Of a stretch of DNA of 51,334 bases, positions 9,290 through 17,737 are shown piece after piece; the first letter of the stretch is position 1; each line of letters opens with the position of its first letter. This DNA comes from Kiritimatiellia bacterium (GTDB lineage Bacteria > Verrucomicrobiota > Kiritimatiellia > RFP12 > UBA1067). Below the pieces are notes generated by a model, which was given only the letters and a program-made list of their open reading frames with translations, made no database searches and was not told the DNA's origin. The stretch covers positions 1 to 51,334 of the forward strand of contig JAFXXW010000014.1 of NCBI GenBank assembly GCA_017542055.1, read 5' to 3'. Made by a program: the position numbers and the translations under genes.

Positions 9290-10215
9290 CTCCTTTGGCC
9301 GGTTTCACGGACGCGCCGTTCCGTCGGCTCTGTTTCGAGGGCGGTGCGGACTTGTGCTACACCGAGATGGTCAGCGCGGCCGGCCTCGCGCACGGGTCGC
9401 GTCCGACCTTGCATCTTTTGGAGACGATGCCGGGCGAGGGTCCGGTGGGGCTGCAGCTCTTTGGCGCCAAGCCGGACGAGATGGCGGAGGCGACGAGAAT
9501 CGTCTCGGCCCATCAGGGGGCGGTGCCCTTGACCGAACTCAATCTCAATGCCGGCTGCCCCATGACCAAAGTGACCAAGTGCGGGGCAGGCGCCAAGCTG
9601 GTGGAGGATCCGGGTCTCGTGTACGAACTTTTGTGCGCCATGAGGGAAAATACGACGCTCCCCGTGACGCTCAAGACGCGACTCGGTCCCCGTCCGGACC
9701 GGATCAGGATTTTCGAATTGGTGGATGCGGCCGAGCGCGCGGGCGCGCAAGGGGTAATCGTCCATGCCCGGTTCACGAGCGAAATGCATGGCGGCAAAAC
9801 CCACCTCGATCTGCTAAAGGAAGTCAAGGCGCGGGCGAAAATTCCGATTGCCGGCAATGGGGGCGTGACGGACCGGAAAAGCGCGGCAGATATGGCGGCG
9901 ACGCAAGTGGATGCGGTGACGATAGGTCGCGCGGCCTTGTCCGATCCGGCCATTTTCGCCCGGCTTAAAGGTGAGGATCGTCCAATCGATTTCGTTCGCG
10001 TCCATCTGCGTTATTTGCTGGAATATCGCGATTTATTGGCCAAAAAGTATCCATTGGACCACATCCCGAGTCCGGACGGGTACGCTTCGGTCAAGATGCA
10101 TACGCACCTCTTCCGTTACTTTAACGGTCGGCCGGGCGCCGCCAAGTTGCGACAAAAATTGAATTCGGTGCGCACAATCGCCGAAATTTATGATATAATA
10201 TATGAGTATGGATAA
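9274..10215 (+). CDS. dus: tRNA-dihydrouridine synthase
   Basis: A 313-residue flavin-dependent tRNA-dihydrouridine synthase, which reduces specific uridines in tRNA. It has an FMN-binding TIM-barrel start (LAPLAGFTDAPFR), the catalytic cysteine motif LNAGCPMTKV, LKTRLGP, VHARFTSE with the conserved histidine, and GNGGVTD. Which Dus subfamily it is cannot be settled by eye. The ATG at 9274 overlaps DUF192 and has GGAG five bases upstream. The last codons (YDIIYEYG) are unusual because this DNA is also the extended -10 promoter of the next gene. Confidence 0.9.
   Translation: MRYLLAPLAGFTDAPFRRLCFEGGADLCYTEMVSAAGLAHGSRPTLHLLETMPGEGPVGLQLFGAKPDEMAEATRIVSAHQGAVPLTELNLNAGCPMTKVTKCGAGAKLVEDPGLVYELLCAMRENTTLPVTLKTRLGPRPDRIRIFELVDAAERAGAQGVIVHARFTSEMHGGKTHLDLLKEVKARAKIPIAGNGGVTDRKSAADMAATQVDAVTIGRAALSDPAIFARLKGEDRPIDFVRVHLRYLLEYRDLLAKKYPLDHIPSPDGYASVKMHTHLFRYFNGRPGAAKLRQKLNSVRTIAEIYDIIYEYG
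10189..10199 (+). promoter_or_regulatory. Extended -10 promoter inside the 3' end of dus
   Basis: TATGATATAAT, the window's recurring extended -10, occurs within the last codons of dus. No good -35 lies at 17 bases (CGCACA); a TTGAAT at 10159 is too far. Predicted start is 10206-10208, coinciding with the ATG at 10208, so the transcript would be leaderless. Confidence 0.6.
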
Positions 10216-11485
10216 CGAAATGTTGAATTTGGGCTCGCTGGATTTCACTCCAGACTGGGCGCGTAAAGATGCCGGAGTAAAAGTTTCCGCGCCGCGCAAT
10301 GGCGGGGCGGACGCGCGCGAGCGGGGTCCTGCCCGCGAACGGGACGATCGTCCTCCGCGCAAGTTCGATCGCAAGCCGCATCCCAACGCTCCCCGGCCGC
10401 CCCATCCGGTCGAGAAGCCGCTCGACGCGGAGATCAAGATTCTCCCGGAAACCCGCGCTTTGGGCACCATCATCCGCAAGATCCAGAACGACCCCCACGC
10501 CTACAAGCTGAAGGATTTGGCGTACTTTTTCCTGGACAATCCCGAGTCGGTGATGCTCAAGATCACGCCCAAGCCGGAGGCGCCGGTCAAGTTTTTCCAG
10601 TGCAAGGCCTGCGGTTTTGCCGCGACGAACGAGCAGGACGTGATCGACCATCTGGTGGCCGAGCATCTGGGCGACTATTACGTGGCCGAGACGGTAGAGT
10701 GCGAGCCGCCCAAGGGCAATTTCGCGGTAGTGGCCAGGTGCGGTTTGAGCGGCGTTTTGCTGGGTCCGCCCAACATCCACGAATTCAATTCCACGCTCAA
10801 GGAGATGATTCGCACCAAGTATCCGCAGATGAGCGAGGAGGAGTACCGGTCGCACCTCGAGATGGTGCGCGACGCGGAGACGATCGAAGCCTGGCGCAAG
10901 AGCGCTACCGCCAAGACGGTGTACTTTGCCAAGTCGGATGCGGAAAAGGCGAGACCCTTGACGCGCGAACAGGCCGAAGGCGAATTCAAGCGGGTGATGC
11001 TGGCCAACATGGTGGATTCCCCCAAGAGCCTCATGATCGGCGCGGACAAGGCGCTAAAGTCGCCCGTGAAGCCGCTCGTCTGGGCGGTCAAGGATGCGCT
11101 GCGCGAAGAGTCCAAGGCGCCTTACGCCATGTGTTTCGCGCTCCGGGGCGCGTTCCATCACCGCAAGCTCAAGTTCTTCCGCGCCAACGACGCGCGCGGG
11201 CCGGAATTCGTGACCAGCCTGGAGCTGAAGGAGTTCGATTCCGCCCACGCCATTCCCGAGCTCGCGGCAGTGGCGGACTTCATCAAGGAGCATCCGTGCA
11301 GCCCCAAGGTGGACATCGTGAAGGACGCGGAGGGCGAGCGCCATTTGAATTGGCTGGTTTCGACGGGACATCTGGTGGCGTACACGAACGGCGTGTATTC
11401 CGCAGTGGAGAAGTTCCCCAAATACGGCCCGCAGTACCAGAAGAGAGGAAAGAAAGATGAAGCTGCCGCTGAGTTGGCTGAATGA
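10208..11485 (+). CDS. Uncharacterised zinc-finger-like protein
   Basis: I do not recognise this 425-residue protein. It has a basic, proline-rich, disordered N-terminal 85 residues, then a helical block (ILPETRALGTIIRKIQND). A single putative zinc finger follows: CKACGFAATNEQDVIDHLVAEH, that is Cys-x2-Cys, twelve residues, then two histidines. The C-terminal half contains a region that could be a winged helix (AAVADFIKEHPCSPKVDIV, then LNWLVSTGHLVAYTNGVY); this is inference. It has no signal peptide, so it is cytoplasmic. An ATG at 10202 is also possible, but the promoter places the transcription start at or beyond 10206, so 10208 is preferred. Its last 29 bases overlap pheT, implying coupled translation and perhaps a nucleic-acid-related role. 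Confidence 0.7.
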   Translation: MDNEMLNLGSLDFTPDWARKDAGVKVSAPRNGGADARERGPARERDDRPPRKFDRKPHPNAPRPPHPVEKPLDAEIKILPETRALGTIIRKIQNDPHAYKLKDLAYFFLDNPESVMLKITPKPEAPVKFFQCKACGFAATNEQDVIDHLVAEHLGDYYVAETVECEPPKGNFAVVARCGLSGVLLGPPNIHEFNSTLKEMIRTKYPQMSEEEYRSHLEMVRDAETIEAWRKSATAKTVYFAKSDAEKARPLTREQAEGEFKRVMLANMVDSPKSLMIGADKALKSPVKPLVWAVKDALREESKAPYAMCFALRGAFHHRKLKFFRANDARGPEFVTSLELKEFDSAHAIPELAAVADFIKEHPCSPKVDIVKDAEGERHLNWLVSTGHLVAYTNGVYSAVEKFPKYGPQYQKRGKKDEAAAELAE

Positions 11486-13805
11486 GTTTGTGAAGATCGA
11501 CGACCTCGACCCCAAGGAGTTGGCCGAAAAGCTGACTCGCGCCGGGTTGCAGGTGGAGAGCATCGAGACCGTAGGCGGCTCGCCGCTGTCGGAGCAGATC
11601 GTGGTGGCGGAAGTGCTGGAGTGCGAGGCGCATCCCGATTCCGACCATCTGCACGTGTGCAAGGTGACGGACGGCGAGACCGAATACCAGGTGGTGTGCG
11701 GCGCCCCCAATATGCGCAAGGGCATCAAGACCGCGTTCGCCAAAATCGGCGCGCTCATTCCCGAAGGCGGCTTCAAGATCAAGAAGGGCAGGCTGCGCGG
11801 GGTGGAGAGCTTCGGGATGTGCTGCTCGGAGAAGGAACTCCAGATCGGCGCGGGCGAAAGCGGCATCATCGAATTTCCGGCCGAGACGCCCAACGGCGCG
11901 CTCGTGCGGGACGTGGCCGCGCAGGAAAAGCCGGAGACCGTGTTCGAAATCGAGGTCACCTGGAACCGTCCGGACGCCTTGAGCGTGGTGGGCATCGCGC
12001 GCGAATACGCCGCCATTCTCGGTCGCGAGCTGAAGCTGCCGGAGGTGGACTTCGTGGAGTCGGAGACCGGGGTCGAGGGCGAAGTGAAAGTGCGGGTGGA
12101 AGATCCCGTCAAGTGCCCGCGCTACACCGCGCGCGTCGTGACTTCGGTCGAGGACGGTCCCAGTCCCGAGCTTATCGCCAAGCGGCTGGAGCTGTGCGGC
12201 GTGCGGAGTCTCGGGCTGGTGGTGGACGTCACCAACTACGTGATGCTGGAACTCGGCCAGCCGATGCACGCGTTCGACCACACCAAGCTCCAGGACCGCA
12301 CTATCGTGGTGCGGACCGCGCGCGACGGCGAGACCATGAAGACTTTGGACGGGGTGGAGCGCAAGCTGGACGGGTCGATGCTCGTCATTTGCGACGCCGA
12401 ACGTCCCAACGCGGTGGCCGGCGTGATGGGCGGCGAGGAGAGCGAAATCGCCGCCGGCACCAAGACGGTGCTGCTGGAGTCGGCGCTGTTCGAGCCCGCC
12501 TCCACCAAGTGCACCGCCACCAAGCTGGGGCTCAACACCGAGTCGAGCTACCGGTACATTCGTGGCGTGGACAAGGATCTCGCGGACTTCGCGTCGCGTC
12601 GCGCCGCGCATCTGCTGCAGCGTTACGGCAAGGCGGTGCTGGCGAAAGGCGTGGTGGACGTGGACAACCGTACGCGGCCCCTCAATCCCGACGTGGCGCT
12701 CGATTTCGACCGGGCGCGCCGGCTGATCGGCATTCCGGTGGACGATGCGACGATGAAGCGGCTGCTCGTTTCGCTGGGGCTCGAGCTCAAGGGCGAAAAC
12801 GTTTTCGGCATTCCCAGCTGGCGGTACGATCTCACTTTGGAGGCGGATCTCGTGGAGGAGATCGCGCGGCTGTACGGTCTCGACAACATCCCCGACACCA
12901 TGCCGTCGGCGCCTTCGGTGAGCGCGTTGAGCGACGCGCCGTTCCAGGCCCGGGTGCGGTTGCGCGAGCTGTGTCTGGCGCTTGGTTTTTCGGAGGCGAT
13001 GCACTACAGCTTCCTGTCCGAAGCGGAAATCCGTCCGTTCAAGTTCGCCGACGTTTTGGCCATCCCCGATCCGGTTTCGGCCGAGTATTCGGTCATGCGG
13101 CCTTCGCTGTTGCCGCAGCTGATGCAGAGTCTGGGGCGCAACGCCAGCCATCAGCAGGAGACGGCCATGCTGTTCGAGACGGGCAAGGTGTTCAAGAACG
13201 GCCCGGCGGAAGAGGAACGGCTGGCGCTAGGTTTCGTGGGGCCGGTGGGTCGCGAGACGCTGAGGCGGCGCGTCGCGCTGTCGGAGGAAGAGGCGGTTTT
13301 GTGGATGAAGGGCATCGTTTCGGAGCTCGTCGCCAAGTTGCACGCGGGGCATCTGGAATTCGCCCCGGCGGACCATCCCGCTTTCACCAAAGGCGCGGCG
13401 CTGGCGGTGAAGCTGAACGGACGCGAGATCGGCGTGATGGGCGCCTTGAGCCAGAAGCTCCGCCATCCCTACCGGCTCACCACGCAAATGGTGTTGTGCG
13501 AGATGGAGCTCAAACCGCTGCTCAAAAAGACGGACGTGCTGGGCAAGGTGGCGGCGGTGCCGCAATTCCCGGCCGTCAAGCGCGACGTTTCGCTGGTGGC
13601 CCGGAAGGGCGTCACCAACGAGGAGATCGTACGCCTCATCAAGCAGAATGGAGGCAAGGAACTCGTCAAAGTGGAACTCTTCGACGTGTTCAAGGATTCG
13701 CGGGCCTACGCGCTGGAGTTTCGCTCCGCCGAGCGTACGCTCACGGATGAAGAGGTGGGCCGGACGTTCCAGCGGATCGTCGAGGCCTTGAAGGCGCTTT
13801 CGTGA
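11457..13805 (+). CDS. pheT: Phenylalanine--tRNA ligase beta subunit
   Basis: A full-length 782-residue beta subunit of phenylalanyl-tRNA synthetase, which forms an alpha2-beta2 enzyme charging tRNA-Phe. Domain order is canonical: the N-terminal MKLPLSWLNEFV block, the EMAP-type tRNA-binding domain (residues 40-150), B3/B4 editing domain, B5, the catalytic-like core, and a C-terminal FDX-ACB domain ending at TDEEVGRTFQRIVEAL. The alpha-subunit gene pheS, normally adjacent, is absent here; its usual place is taken by the zinc-finger-like gene, which overlaps pheT by 29 bases. AGAGGAAAG lies just before the ATG. Confidence 0.96.
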   Translation: MKLPLSWLNEFVKIDDLDPKELAEKLTRAGLQVESIETVGGSPLSEQIVVAEVLECEAHPDSDHLHVCKVTDGETEYQVVCGAPNMRKGIKTAFAKIGALIPEGGFKIKKGRLRGVESFGMCCSEKELQIGAGESGIIEFPAETPNGALVRDVAAQEKPETVFEIEVTWNRPDALSVVGIAREYAAILGRELKLPEVDFVESETGVEGEVKVRVEDPVKCPRYTARVVTSVEDGPSPELIAKRLELCGVRSLGLVVDVTNYVMLELGQPMHAFDHTKLQDRTIVVRTARDGETMKTLDGVERKLDGSMLVICDAERPNAVAGVMGGEESEIAAGTKTVLLESALFEPASTKCTATKLGLNTESSYRYIRGVDKDLADFASRRAAHLLQRYGKAVLAKGVVDVDNRTRPLNPDVALDFDRARRLIGIPVDDATMKRLLVSLGLELKGENVFGIPSWRYDLTLEADLVEEIARLYGLDNIPDTMPSAPSVSALSDAPFQARVRLRELCLALGFSEAMHYSFLSEAEIRPFKFADVLAIPDPVSAEYSVMRPSLLPQLMQSLGRNASHQQETAMLFETGKVFKNGPAEEERLALGFVGPVGRETLRRRVALSEEEAVLWMKGIVSELVAKLHAGHLEFAPADHPAFTKGAALAVKLNGREIGVMGALSQKLRHPYRLTTQMVLCEMELKPLLKKTDVLGKVAAVPQFPAVKRDVSLVARKGVTNEEIVRLIKQNGGKELVKVELFDVFKDSRAYALEFRSAERTLTDEEVGRTFQRIVEALKALS

Positions 13806-13963
13806 CAACGTGGGTCCTGGGTTGTGCGCGGACATGGCGGGAAAGCATTCGAATCGACAATTGAAAAATGGGTTGATAGCCCCGTATCCGATTGGGTTCA
13901 CGAATCATTCCGCCTTACGGCAGCGTGGGACTTTTTAACTTGACTAAAACAAGGAGCCAAACC

Positions 13964-14812
13964 ATGAGAAAACTGTTGGTACTCGCAGCGGCGGCCCTCT
14001 TGGGTTCGCTGGCGTTGGAAGCGGCACCGCGCAAAGTGCCGGCTGCAGCGGTCAAAAACCTCAAGATCACGCGCGGCAAACCGATCCGCACCGGTATGGT
14101 GTTCATGGACGGCAAATTCATTTCCGCGCCCTACACGGTGGAGCGCTACGGCACGGCGCTGCGCATCAACGGCAAGCAGATCACGGGTCCCCTGGTGCCT
14201 TGGGACGAGTTTCTCAAGACCCAGGCCGGCGCCAAAGTGACCACTTCCACCACCGAAGTTCCGGCCGAAGCCGGAGCGCCCGAACCGGAGGAGCCGGAAG
14301 AAGACCTCTTCGAGGACGACGAGGACGACGATCCGCTGGCGGCGCTCTTCGACGACGAGCCCAAGCCCAAGAAGGCCAAGCCCAAGAAGGCCGCCAAAAA
14401 GAAAAAGCCGGCCGGTCCCCGCCAGGTGACCACCACCAAAGTGGAGTTCGACGGCGATTTCGAGATGAATCCCGCCTGCCAGAAGCTGGTGGACCGGATC
14501 AATTCGCGGCGCACCATGATCGACCAGAATCTGCGCAACGGAGGCTTCTATTTCTTCGGCTCGGGCTATTCCGGCGCCAACGGCGATGCGACATTGGCGA
14601 TGAGTCTGTTGAAGGTGCTGCCGGAAGCCATTCGCGGCGCCGATTCGGGCGATCAGCTGCACGCGACGCTCCGGGCCAAGGGATTTCCGTTCGTCTCGGC
14701 GGCCATCTGCCAGGATTTGATGGAGCACCGGTCCGACTATGTCAAGCTCATCGAACTCCGCAAGAAGCTGGAGGCCGACGCGCAGTTCAACAGTCTAATC
14801 AAAGGGAGGTAA
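13964..14812 (+). CDS. Secreted protein with acidic and lysine-rich low-complexity segments
   Basis: I do not recognise this 282-residue protein. It starts with a clear signal peptide (MRKLLVLAAAALLGSLALEA). A short conserved-looking segment, GMVFMDGKFISAPYTVERYG, is followed by a very acidic stretch (about residues 105-130), then Lys/Pro repeats (PKPKKAKPKKAAKKKK). The C-terminal part is helical and better conserved in appearance (NPACQKLVDRINSRRTMIDQ, FYFFGSGYSGANGD). It is predicted periplasmic. The start has AGGAGCC eight bases upstream. The 158 bases before it hold only a weak promoter candidate (TTGAAA at 13861, TATCCG at 13885), unlike the strong promoters elsewhere. tatA follows at once, with its ribosome site overlapping this gene's stop. 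Confidence 0.6.
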   Translation: MRKLLVLAAAALLGSLALEAAPRKVPAAAVKNLKITRGKPIRTGMVFMDGKFISAPYTVERYGTALRINGKQITGPLVPWDEFLKTQAGAKVTTSTTEVPAEAGAPEPEEPEEDLFEDDEDDDPLAALFDDEPKPKKAKPKKAAKKKKPAGPRQVTTTKVEFDGDFEMNPACQKLVDRINSRRTMIDQNLRNGGFYFFGSGYSGANGDATLAMSLLKVLPEAIRGADSGDQLHATLRAKGFPFVSAAICQDLMEHRSDYVKLIELRKKLEADAQFNSLIKGR

Positions 14813-14815
14813 GCC

Positions 14816-14986
14816 ATGTTCGCAGGCCATTGGGAAATACTCGTAATCATTCTGGTGGTGGCCATCCTGTTCGGCGCCAAGAAGATTCCCGAACTCGCCC
14901 GTTCGCTCGGCAAGGCGAAGGGTGAATTCAAGAAGGGAATGGAAGAAGGGGCCAAGGAGGACAAACCGGAGCCGGAGCAGGCTTGA
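14816..14986 (+). CDS. tatA: Twin-arginine translocase subunit TatA/TatE
   Basis: A 56-residue TatA-type protein, the pore-forming component for export of folded Tat substrates. It shows the family layout: a short periplasmic start (MFAGHWE), one membrane helix (ILVIILVVAILFGAKKIPEL, with the hinge FGAKKIP), an amphipathic helix (LARSLGKAKGEFKKGMEEGA) and a charged tail. GGGAGGT lies five bases upstream of the ATG. No tatC is in the window. Its stop overlaps the TTG start of uvrC. Confidence 0.9.
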   Translation: MFAGHWEILVIILVVAILFGAKKIPELARSLGKAKGEFKKGMEEGAKEDKPEPEQA

Positions 14987-16440
14987 CCGAGCTCGTCAAA
15001 GCGCGGCTGAAAAGCCTGCCCGATCGCCCCGGCTGCTACCTGATGCGGGATCGCCGGGGCGAAATCATTTACGTCGGCAAGGCCAAGAACCTCAAGCGAC
15101 GCGTTTCGTCCTATTTCCGTCCCGGCGCGCGCCATGCGCCCAAGGTGCAGAGCATGGTGGACAGCGTCTGGGACTTCGAGTTCATGACGGTCAGGAACGA
15201 GGCCGAAAGTCTCCTCACCGAAGCGTCGCTCATCAAAAAGTACAAGCCCCATTTCAACATTCTGATGCGCGACGACAAGCGCTATCTAGCGCTACGCGCC
15301 GATCCTACCGAAACCTGGCCGCGCTTCACTTGCGTGAGAATCGTGCGGGACGACGGCGCGCGCTATTTCGGTCCGTTTCCCTCTTCGCCGGTGGTGCGCA
15401 CGGCCAAGGATTTTGCGGAAAAGCGCTACGGTATCCGCGAGTGCGAAGCGATCGAGCCGGATGCCGACACCCATGCGCATTGCCTGGCGGACGTGATCCG
15501 CACCTGCTCGGCGCCTTGCCTCCAGAAGATTTCGCAGGCGGAATATCGCGCCAGATTCGAGGAGGCCTGTTCGTTTTTGGACGGCAAACGTCCGGAGGTG
15601 TTCGCGGAACTGGACGCCAAGATGCGCGAGTTGTCGGGTCAGGGCAAGTACGAAGAGGCGGCCAAAACGCGCGATCTCGTCTTTGCCTTGAAAGAGATGA
15701 CCAAAGCGCATTTCGTGCGCAAGTCGCCCCGGCAGAAAGAGGAGGCGGCGAGACAGGGCATCCGGGAACTCGCCGAGGCGATCGGACTAGAAAAGCCGCC
15801 CAGCACCATCGAATGCGTGGATATTTCCAATCTTTTCGGCACGCACAACGTGGCTTCGATGGTGGTGGCGCGGGAGGGACTCCCGGACGGCAGATACTAC
15901 CGGCATTTCAAGATCAAGTCGTTTGCGGGAGCGGACGATCCGGCCGCGATGGCCGAAGTGGTGCGTCGCCGCTACGGGCCGGACTCCACGCTCCTCGGGA
16001 AAAGTCCTCGCGCCGACCTATACATCTGCGACGGCGGCATTACGCAATTGAGGGCCGCCCGCGCGGCGTTTGCGGAGATTGGCGTGACCGACATTCCGAC
16101 GATAGGGCTGGCGAAAAGGCAGGAGGAAGTGGTGCTGGACGACGGACGCGAGAGCATTTTGCTGCCGCGCGATTCGGAGGCTTTGATGGTCATCACCCGG
16201 CTCCGGGACGAGGCGCACCGTTTTGCCATCACCTATCACCGGGCCTTGCGCGAGCGCACCATCAAAGAGTCGGTGCTGGACGAGGTGCCGGGAATCGGCC
16301 AGGCCAAAAAAGAGAAGTTGCTCAAGTTTTTCAAGTCGATTCCGCTCCTCGCCAAAGCGGAGGCCGCCGAGGTGGCCAAGGTGGCCGGAACGGGACTCGA
16401 AACCGCCCGCGAAATTTTGCGTCGCATCAATCGCCAATGA
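14983..16440 (+). CDS. uvrC: UvrABC system protein C, short form
   Basis: Excinuclease subunit UvrC, which makes both incisions around bulky DNA lesions. The GIY-YIG nuclease domain is at the N-terminus (GCYLMRDRRGEIIYVGKAKN), followed by a cysteine pair (CSAPC), a UVR-like helical segment, the RNase-H-like endonuclease domain (ECVDISNLFGTHNVASMVV, then ICDGGITQLRAA) and a helix-hairpin-helix tail (VPGIGQAKKEKLL). At 485 residues it is about 100 shorter than typical UvrC, with shorter linkers, but no core domain is missing. The start is a TTG overlapping the tatA stop; no upstream ATG fits the conserved N-terminus. Confidence 0.92.
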   Translation: MTELVKARLKSLPDRPGCYLMRDRRGEIIYVGKAKNLKRRVSSYFRPGARHAPKVQSMVDSVWDFEFMTVRNEAESLLTEASLIKKYKPHFNILMRDDKRYLALRADPTETWPRFTCVRIVRDDGARYFGPFPSSPVVRTAKDFAEKRYGIRECEAIEPDADTHAHCLADVIRTCSAPCLQKISQAEYRARFEEACSFLDGKRPEVFAELDAKMRELSGQGKYEEAAKTRDLVFALKEMTKAHFVRKSPRQKEEAARQGIRELAEAIGLEKPPSTIECVDISNLFGTHNVASMVVAREGLPDGRYYRHFKIKSFAGADDPAAMAEVVRRRYGPDSTLLGKSPRADLYICDGGITQLRAARAAFAEIGVTDIPTIGLAKRQEEVVLDDGRESILLPRDSEALMVITRLRDEAHRFAITYHRALRERTIKESVLDEVPGIGQAKKEKLLKFFKSIPLLAKAEAAEVAKVAGTGLETAREILRRINRQ

Positions 16441-16452
16441 AGGAGTAAAACC

Positions 16453-17205
16453 ATGTCTTACGCCATCCATAAAATCGTCGGATTCTTTTTCAATCCTTGC
16501 GGCATCACGCTTGGGCTGATGGTCGTGGCGCTAGTGCTTTCGATCTTCCGGCGCCGGAAGATCGCGATCGGGGTGTTGGCGTTCGATATCGCGCTGACCG
16601 TGCTCATGTCGCTCCAGGTGGTGGCCGATTTGATGGCGCTACCGCTCGAAAAGGACTATCCGCCGGTCCGGGCCGAAGCGATGATGCCAGCCGACGCCAT
16701 AATCGTGTTGGGCGGGGGAATCGCCGCCATTCCAAAAGAGAGCGCCCAGCCATATTCCGACCTCAACGAAGCGGCCGATCGCGCCTGGCACGGAGCGAGG
16801 CTCTGGAAGGCGCAGGGAGGGGTGTTGCCCGTCTATTGCACCTCGCCGGACGTGTCCGCCTCCACGCCGTCTTTCCTGCAGGATCTGGGCGTGGCGCCGG
16901 AGTGCATAATTCCGGTGGACGGACCGCGCAACACCGAGGAAGAAGCGTTGGCGTTGGGCAGGATGTTGGCCGGCAAACGGGCGCTCCTGGTGACCAGCGC
17001 CACTCACATGGCGCGATCGCTCATGATTTTCCGTCGTTACGCTCCCGAGGTGGAGATGATTCCGGCCGCCACCGACCATATCGTGATCGACGACCCACAT
17101 CCCGAACATCCTTGGGCGCGTTGGCTGCCCAGTTTCGACGCCTATATGTACACCAACACCATTCTCCACGAGTATCTGGGACTCGTCCGTTACTGTCTGT
17201 TCTGA
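16453..17205 (+). CDS. DUF218 (YdcF/SanA/ElyC-like) membrane protein
   Basis: A 250-residue DUF218-family protein. Two hydrophobic helices (about residues 8-32 and 38-60) anchor it, followed by the DUF218 domain: ADAIIVLGGGIA, then the acidic RNTEEEALAL and the TSATHMARSLMIFRRY motif. Relatives such as ElyC and SanA are linked to cell-envelope precursor metabolism and envelope integrity, but the reaction is not settled. GAAGGAG lies eight bases before the ATG. It sits between uvrC and dtd in one apparent operon. Confidence 0.8.
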   Translation: MSYAIHKIVGFFFNPCGITLGLMVVALVLSIFRRRKIAIGVLAFDIALTVLMSLQVVADLMALPLEKDYPPVRAEAMMPADAIIVLGGGIAAIPKESAQPYSDLNEAADRAWHGARLWKAQGGVLPVYCTSPDVSASTPSFLQDLGVAPECIIPVDGPRNTEEEALALGRMLAGKRALLVTSATHMARSLMIFRRYAPEVEMIPAATDHIVIDDPHPEHPWARWLPSFDAYMYTNTILHEYLGLVRYCLF

Positions 17206-17217
17206 AGGAATCTGGCC

Positions 17218-17253
17218 ATGAAAGCATGGATTCAGCGCGTTTAGGGCGCTTCA
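17218..17253 (+). other. Separated N-terminal codons of dtd, ending at an in-frame TAG
   Basis: From ATG 17218, preceded by an AAGGA site, the sequence encodes MKAWIQRV, then TAG (17242-17244), then GAS, and continues in the same frame into the dtd body. This aligns residue for residue with the normal Dtd start (M-x-A-x-x-Q-R-V-x-x-A-S-V). The stop replaces codon 9, a variable position. The frame is intact on both sides, so only this codon breaks the gene. Confidence 0.75.
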
Positions 17254-17661
17254 GTGACGATTTCGGGCGAGCGGGTGAGCGAAATCGGTCGGGGGTACTT
17301 GATCCTCTTGGGCGTCACCCACGCCGACACGTTAGCGGCTGCCGACAAACTGGCCGAGCGCATTCCCGTCATCCGGTTGTTCGAGGACGAGAAGGGCGCG
17401 ATGAACCGGTCGCTGGCGGAGATTGGCGGCAGTGTAATAGTGGTGAGCCAGTTTACGCTCTACGCCGATATGGAGCATGGTCGCCGGCCCGGTTTTTCCA
17501 ACGCCGCGCCCGGCAAGGTGGCCGAGCCCATCTACAACCGGGTGGTGGAACGTTTGCGCGCCTTGCTGGGGAGCGATAAAGTCGGCACCGGACGCTTCGG
17601 CGCGGACATGCAGGTGGCGCTAGTGAACGACGGGCCCGTTTCCATCGAGTTACTTGCTTGA
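17254..17661 (+). CDS. dtd: D-aminoacyl-tRNA deacylase, interrupted by an upstream in-frame TAG
   Basis: D-aminoacyl-tRNA deacylase, which removes D-amino acids (and glycine mischarged on tRNA-Ala) from tRNA. The body is well preserved: the SQFTL motif, GRRPGFSNA, GRFGADMQV, and the Gly-cisPro motif NDGPVS near the C-terminus. The true N-terminus lies upstream at 17218 but is cut off by TAG at 17242. A GTG at 17254 could restart translation, giving 135 residues but losing strand 1 and the conserved QRV arginine reported to brace the Gly-cisPro loop in Dtd structures. The protein is therefore either made by stop-codon readthrough, made in a shortened form, or this is a recent pseudogene or sequencing error. 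Confidence 0.8.
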   Translation: MTISGERVSEIGRGYLILLGVTHADTLAAADKLAERIPVIRLFEDEKGAMNRSLAEIGGSVIVVSQFTLYADMEHGRRPGFSNAAPGKVAEPIYNRVVERLRALLGSDKVGTGRFGADMQVALVNDGPVSIELLA

Positions 17662-17680
17662 AACATTCCCTCAAATAACT

Positions 17681-17710
17681 TGAAACGTCCGCCGGAAGGC
17701 GGACGTTTCA
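17681..17710. terminator. Bidirectional terminator hairpin between convergent genes
   Basis: A perfect 13-bp stem (TGAAACGTCCGCC with its complement) closed by a GGAA tetraloop, centred between dtd and the convergent minus-strand gene. There is no strong T-run on either side, so efficiency is uncertain. Confidence 0.75.
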
Positions 17711-17737
17711 GTCTGGACAAGCCAAATCGGGCGGGAA

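Noticed and set aside
13861..13890. Promoter for the secreted protein at 13964
   Set aside because: TTGAAA is good but TATCCG is a poor -10 and the recurring extended -10 is absent; readthrough from pheT is as likely.
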